Shown: one piece after another, positions 59,255 to 64,000 of the stretch
Position numbering within the stretch: the first letter of the stretch is position 1
How the letters are laid out: every line of letters begins with the position of its first letter
Assembly: GCA_026182355.1 (NCBI GenBank)
Contig: JAPFBL010000068.1
Coordinates: 10,391,001 to 10,455,000 of the forward strand
Direction: 5' to 3'
Origin: Hermatobates lingyangjiaoensis
Lineage: Eukaryota > Arthropoda > Insecta > Hemiptera > Hermatobatidae
DNA: 64,000 bases
Position numbers and translations under genes: made by a program
The notes under the pieces: generated by a model
The model's input: the letters and a program-made list of their open reading frames with translations, nothing else
The model's database searches: none
What the model was told of the DNA's origin: nothing

Positions 59255-59640
59255 AAAAATTAATGTCTAGTTGGAACAAAGTTTTTAGACTAAAACAGAC
59301 CCCTTTTTCCAACACTTTTATTTCTTTTTCTTTTCATCGCTATGGTGTATGGTGCAAAAAGATTCCAAGCCGCAGTAGGCGCTTGGTGTGGCGCCAACTT
59401 TTCTTACCGGTCCACTCCCCATTTCCCTGTATTCCCTTGTGTCTAGGTGCCAACGTGCGATCATAACTGTAGACCCATTAGTGCACCAGCCAAGAGCCTT
59501 TTGTTTGAAATCAGGACGACTACGACTGAGGTGATCACCTGTGATCACATTAGCGCCCTTATAGAATATTCTAAGAGAAGCGTTGAATCTGGCAACATCT
59601 CGTACAGGCCAAACTGTTAATGTTGCGCCCTGTTTAAGTT
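59255..59640. promoter_or_regulatory. Candidate regulatory island
   Basis: Balanced composition with palindromic pieces (TGTGGCGCCAAC at 59388, GGTGATCACCTGTGATCAC at 59531). Open frames on both strands have no recognisable product. Confidence 0.25.
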
Positions 59641-61029
59641 TTTTTAAATTTAATCTCTCAAAGTCAATGTTTCATTGCGTGCCAACATCAGTAATCTGAA
59701 AATATCATTTCTCTTGATAAGAAATATATAAAAGGAAGAAGTTTGATTACATTTAATTATCGAAATACAGCAGATGATCATTTCTCCTTTAACCTTTGAC
59801 ATTCTTGCCTATGTAGTATATTAAGGTTAATATTATGCCTTTTTAATTGATCTTAGAACTGTACATAACCAATGCACATAATATCATTGGCTTTATGACT
59901 GCAATAATAGTAATTTAGTAGAGCCGTACTATATATTTGTGTTTAAGAACCCATGATCTACTATAAATTTCCTTACAGTAGGACAGTCTGATTCTAATAT
60001 TACTCAATCTAACTGTCGCAGGCTTTTCCAGTTTACTTGTTTAATAAGACTCCAAAACAATGTTCATATCTTTAATATTTCTAGGATAGTATTTTCACTG
60101 AAAGAGTTTTAGACATTTACCTTCTTATTCTGCTTATTTCAGAAAGTATACTGCCCGTTTTAACAGGCTTTATACACTGATATTTTCCTTTACCCATTTT
60201 TCAACAAATTGGAGAGTATGTTGCATAAATCCAAAAGTAGAGTCATTTAGCACGGCACTTGCAGCAACAATTTCATTTATCTATCCTTGTGTACAGCAGC
60301 TTTCAATATTCAGAGTATCCAGCTGGTCATCAGAATTGTGGTGGTGGGACGTTCCTGAGAAAAGTTTTCAGTAGTCACAATTTAAGAAAGTAAGCGACGA
60401 CATTGCCTGCAATAAATATAACGAACGAACGTGAATAACACTGTTAGTTGTGATATTTCTTTAATTTAATGAGGAGTTATAGTTAATTACTACTATTTCA
60501 GTCAACCATTAACAACAAGAAATGCTGCAGAGATGTTCAATAGGACTTTATCTTAGTTAGGTACAAAAAGAAGCATGTTACCTGAGGTCATGAAAAATTA
60601 CTCTGTACAGACTGCAGTCTCTTCGCAGTATCACTTCCTTTCTTAAAGACGGCAAGTGATCAACGATTTGGAGGTGAGGATGAACTGTATGTTGTATATC
60701 GGTTGTTACTACCTGTTTTTAACTCGTATGCAATGCATAATTTAAAGTTATATTTTTTTTATATGAAGATTAAATATTATAACATTTAATTTAAAAGCTT
60801 GTACTGTGCTCAATTTAAGTACTACACAAAAAAAGTAAAAACATCTAAACCCAATCTGAAATCATTGTGAAATAATAATTTTTTCACTGTTTTATAAGAA
60901 AAGTATTAAAATTAGTCCTGTAACGCAAGCTTCTGAATCTACAAAAAAAAAGTCTGCACTAAATAAAGAATTTGAATAAAAATTCCCTTGATTTATTTTA
61001 TACAAAATATCGTTTTCTAAATTTTTTCA

Positions 61030-61250
61030 AATGACACGTAGGTGGTGAAGTGGCAGGTTTATATGCTAAAGTGGGCGGCTGCCTTCAAAGGCAGACTTGA
61101 CCGACCCCTCTACGCGTGGATGCTGGTTGTTTTTCTCCATGAACACGAGCAAATGAGATTCAATTAAACTTAAAATGAAATTATTTCGCTAATAATTACC
61201 CCAGAAGAGAGTTAGGAACTTGGCATTGCTCCAGACTCGGATCACTTTCA
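61030..61250. promoter_or_regulatory. Candidate regulatory island
   Basis: About 220 bp of balanced composition ending in CGCTAATAATTACCCC, a homeodomain-like cluster. It contains the inverted pair CTGCCTTCAAAGGCAG. No coding was seen. Confidence 0.25.
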
Positions 61251-62330
61251 GCAAACAAGTGAAAATGGAACTTCGTTATAAATAATTACTCATAACTTAT
61301 AAAAATATCGTTTCATTCATTTAAACAAAATTAAAAAAGAAGACTGCAGTGTTGTTGTGAATTTATCTTACGATTCATTACTTTTTACTCTAGGGGTTTG
61401 CTTGAATTATAGATTAGGTAATAACTATTAACCTCGTGAATTGAATTATAGATAGATGTTCTTTTAAAACATAAAAAACATTTCATGTTCAATGAATTGA
61501 TGCCAATTGAATTGTTTAATGTTAGCTGATGTTAATTATTCAGATGTTATTTATTTAAAAATATAAAGAAATTCTTGTGATAAATTTTTCAGCAAGTTAA
61601 AGATTTATTCATTAGATACTCAACACCGAAGAGAAAATTAATTCTACAGTGATTAAATAATCATGTTAATAATTATCTATCTTCAAAATAAAAGAATACG
61701 TAGTAGTTTTTTAAGAAATTTAATCGTAAATAATAAATTTCTTTTTTTCGGTTTATTTCCTTTATGAAATGACAAAAGCGAAAATTATATTATCTTTACT
61801 ATGTTGCGTAGAGTTATATTAAAGATAGTTAAAATCCAAGTATTTCAGTTTGACTCTAACTGTAACGGTTATTTCAGTCGAAAAATCATAGTCCTATTTT
61901 TGAATTTCTTATAGTGTCTAAACGATAGTAAAATTGGACAAGGAATTGGACAAGAATCTTTTAAAACAAAAAAAAAACTTCTTCAGCCATTCTTGAACTT
62001 GTATAACTGATGAATAATAATTTCTTCATGGAGACCAGTTTTTTAGTTGAAAGATCTTTATCTTATTTCTAAATTTCCAACTGGGGTTTAGAGTTGATTT
62101 TTATTCATGTGATTATTGTGAATTTGAAATTGTTTATAAACATATTAGAGAACAGTCCTTCTTTAATACATGTTTTATTGAACAATATGCCATTTCCCAA
62201 TTATACTATTTTTCTGTATAATTTCTCAAGGTTTCGAAGACTAGAAAAGTTTTCAGCTAATAAAAAATAATAATGTCCATCCATATAAATAATCTAACAT
62301 ATTTTTCAAGTTATTGTACTTGATGTGGTC

Positions 62331-62359
62331 CTGAAGATGTCAAGAAATGTAAATGAAAC
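62331..62359 (+). ncRNA. Hammerhead-like motif (CTGAAGA ... GAAAC)
   Basis: CTGAAGATGTCAAGAAATGT then AAATGAAACG. The two conserved blocks are present but the stem between them is weak. The downstream phrase TTTGACCCTGGACCA also appears, slightly changed, at about 37310-37324 and 41652-41664, suggesting further decayed copies of the same terminal unit. Confidence 0.3.
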
Positions 62360-63594
62360 GTTGGCTTAAAGGTTTATTTGAGAATTGTTTGACCCTGGAC
62401 CAAAATTTGATAAAGAAAACTATTACATACTCTGTGAGGTTGAGATAAGAAAACTTTGAACTATATATATAATATACGAATATACATATAATGCGCTAGA
62501 ATAATATTAAATTCCTAATATGTCTCAAATAAATAACTGTCTCTTGTTTGAGGTGACAGTATTTTTAAAAATTGTTAAAAAAAGTCATTTTTTTTATTTA
62601 TTTACAATCTAAAAGAGAAATCATAAACAAGCTATTAGCTGGGTTTCAGGTAGTGGATAGATTGCTTTGCCTTAGGGAAGAAGAAATTGGATAGTGTTTT
62701 TCCTAGTGGAGGCCAGTGAAAGTGTGCTAGACTCTCGCAGTTATTATCTATTTTTAAGCCTTACCACATACCCGTGTTATATATGTTAGTAAATGTTAGA
62801 GAGGTAAAGAGTATGGTTAACAAATAGAAGGGAGTTAAAGTAAATTGAAACTAAGGCCTGTCCTCTAACCTCTTAATGAAGTCAATCCTTAAGCTGAGTG
62901 TCGTAATTCATCCTTGATGGTAAACTTTACCACATCCTGACAAAGGTCTTTGTCTAGTCAAAGCCAAGAACTTTGTGATCCTGTAAAGCAATGGAAACAC
63001 AAAGTGATGCTATGATAAGAAATGAATCCTCAGTCATCTAGGCTACACAAATATTTAAGATACGCTGAATGTACCAAATAGTATGAATATGTTGCTCACG
63101 TTATTTAATGGATATCTAATTTATTTCAGTTATTAATTATTTGATTTTAAATTTGCTGCATAGAATCAATTTTTAAAACATATAATTGTTAAAGAGTTTT
63201 TAAATTAATTATACCAACAAAATTATTTCAAATGTTCTTGTTATCTGAGGTCCTCCTCCATCAGCTTTCATTTAGTCCAGTTGATGGATTTCAAATTTCT
63301 TTGATTAAAAATTATTACTTTAGATTTTAATTGATTTATGAGTACATTTAATTTAAGTAACATTACAATTTAAATTTTCTTAAGTGTTTTTCTGCGCCTT
63401 CTTTTTTAGGCATACGCGATTCTATAAAACCATAGTCGATTGTTTTCTTACCTAAATAATACTGCATGAATAAATGACTATGTAAAGAAATAATTAACTG
63501 GATTGTATGAAAATAAAACAGTATACTATATGACTAACTCTGAAATATATAATGTAAATAAATAACATATCAGTACATAATAGAACTTTATCCT

Positions 63595-63627
63595 CTGAGG
63601 ATGTGAAGCCAACAACTTGCATGAAAT
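63595..63627 (+). ncRNA. Hammerhead-like motif (CTGAGGA hairpin GAAA)
   Basis: CTGAGGATGTGAAGCCAACA then ACTTGCATGAAAT. ATG-GAAG pairs with CTT-CAT around a CCAACAA loop, separating CTGAGG from GAAAT. It is an isolated copy near the right edge with no coding neighbour. Confidence 0.35.
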
Positions 63628-64000
63628 TAACTTAATTTGAACTTAATTTGTTTTTAAATTTATTAAGTACAACTTTAATCTAAAGTTAAAATGTTTCTGA
63701 AATCATCAAACAAAACTCATATTGTAATTTTAGTGTTTAGAGGTCTAAGTTTAAAAGTCAGCTTATCTTCCTTTCCATGCATGGTTAAGTAGAACAGTTT
63801 TTATAGCAAATGACAGTCTGTTAGTACATATGTATTGGACTTACTGAGAAGTCAAAGAAACGTTTGATGGCACACCTTATTAAGTAATGAGGGAAAAAGT
63901 TCTCTGACAAAACATATAACATTAGACTATTTATGAAAGCTGTGTGAGTTCGTTATCTATAATATTAGATTATTACAAAGTCTAAGTACCAAGAGGTAAA

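Larger units (their letters stand above)
61260..64000. other. A+T-rich right end of the window
   Basis: No exon or family-level repeat was recognised beyond the two hammerhead-like motifs. CCTGACAAAGGTCTTTGTCT at 62937-62956 has the outline of a third such terminal unit but lacks GAAA. Confidence 0.4.

Noticed and set aside
59318..59548. Minus-strand open frame of 76 codons
   Set aside because: No match to any family; lies in a balanced-composition island where chance frames are expected.
62937..62975. CCTGACAAAGGTCTTTGTCT resembling the same motif
   Set aside because: Hairpin present but the GAAA partner is missing (GCCAAGAAC instead).
1..64000. CRISPR arrays, operons, bacterial insertion sequences
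   Set aside because: No regularly spaced repeats and no bacterial gene organisation; the sequence is a eukaryotic nuclear one.

Overview
This window looks like a piece of a large, A+T-rich (roughly two thirds A+T by eye) animal nuclear genome. It has spliced genes with GT-AG introns, long non-coding stretches, (TA)n microsatellites and many decayed transposons. The gene content and the abundance of Penelope-like retroelements suggest an arthropod, possibly a chelicerate such as a horseshoe crab, spider or scorpion. That assignment is inference. Nothing bacterial (operons, CRISPR, Shine-Dalgarno sites) is present, and no tRNA or rRNA gene was recognised.

Two real host genes are supported, both on the + strand. 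(1) Positions 984-4962 hold a complete small gene for a homologue of HSF2BP/MEILB2, the BRCA2-binding meiotic recombination factor. I read it as five coding exons whose splice phases all agree (299 residues), with an AATAAA signal overlapping the stop codon. (2) Positions 11238-11407 hold the first coding exon of a peroxidasin homologue: a signal peptide plus the cysteine-rich cap of a leucine-rich-repeat domain, ending in a phase-2 donor. No further peroxidasin exon was found, so its first intron probably fills the remaining 52 kb.

Most of the rest is mobile DNA. It includes three Penelope-like element (PLE) remnants (about 7.6-8.0, 19.9-21.0 and 22.2-23.6 kb); an RNase-H-bearing LINE tail (20.0-20.9 kb) sandwiched between PLE segments; a Jockey-type reverse-transcriptase fragment (24.7-25.5 kb); a GC-rich 728-bp insert with a perfect 14-bp target duplication (16.9-17.6 kb); a 696-bp hAT-type element with a perfect 8-bp target duplication (36.4-37.1 kb); and a 793-bp internally deleted mariner with 5' and 3' coding remnants (52.3-53.1 kb). 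Several perfect or near-perfect fold-back repeats also occur, many next to (TA)n tracts.

The most distinctive recurring signal is a short motif of the form CTGANGA - hairpin - GAAA, seen about ten times in several repeat families and both orientations. It resembles the hammerhead-ribozyme core known from PLE terminal repeats.

The presumed peroxidasin intron also contains islands of balanced base composition with no recognisable protein (for example 30.95-31.15, 44.70-45.06, 48.13-48.62, 55.50-55.86, 59.26-59.63 and 61.03-61.25 kb). These are candidates for conserved regulatory elements, which cannot be tested without a genome comparison.
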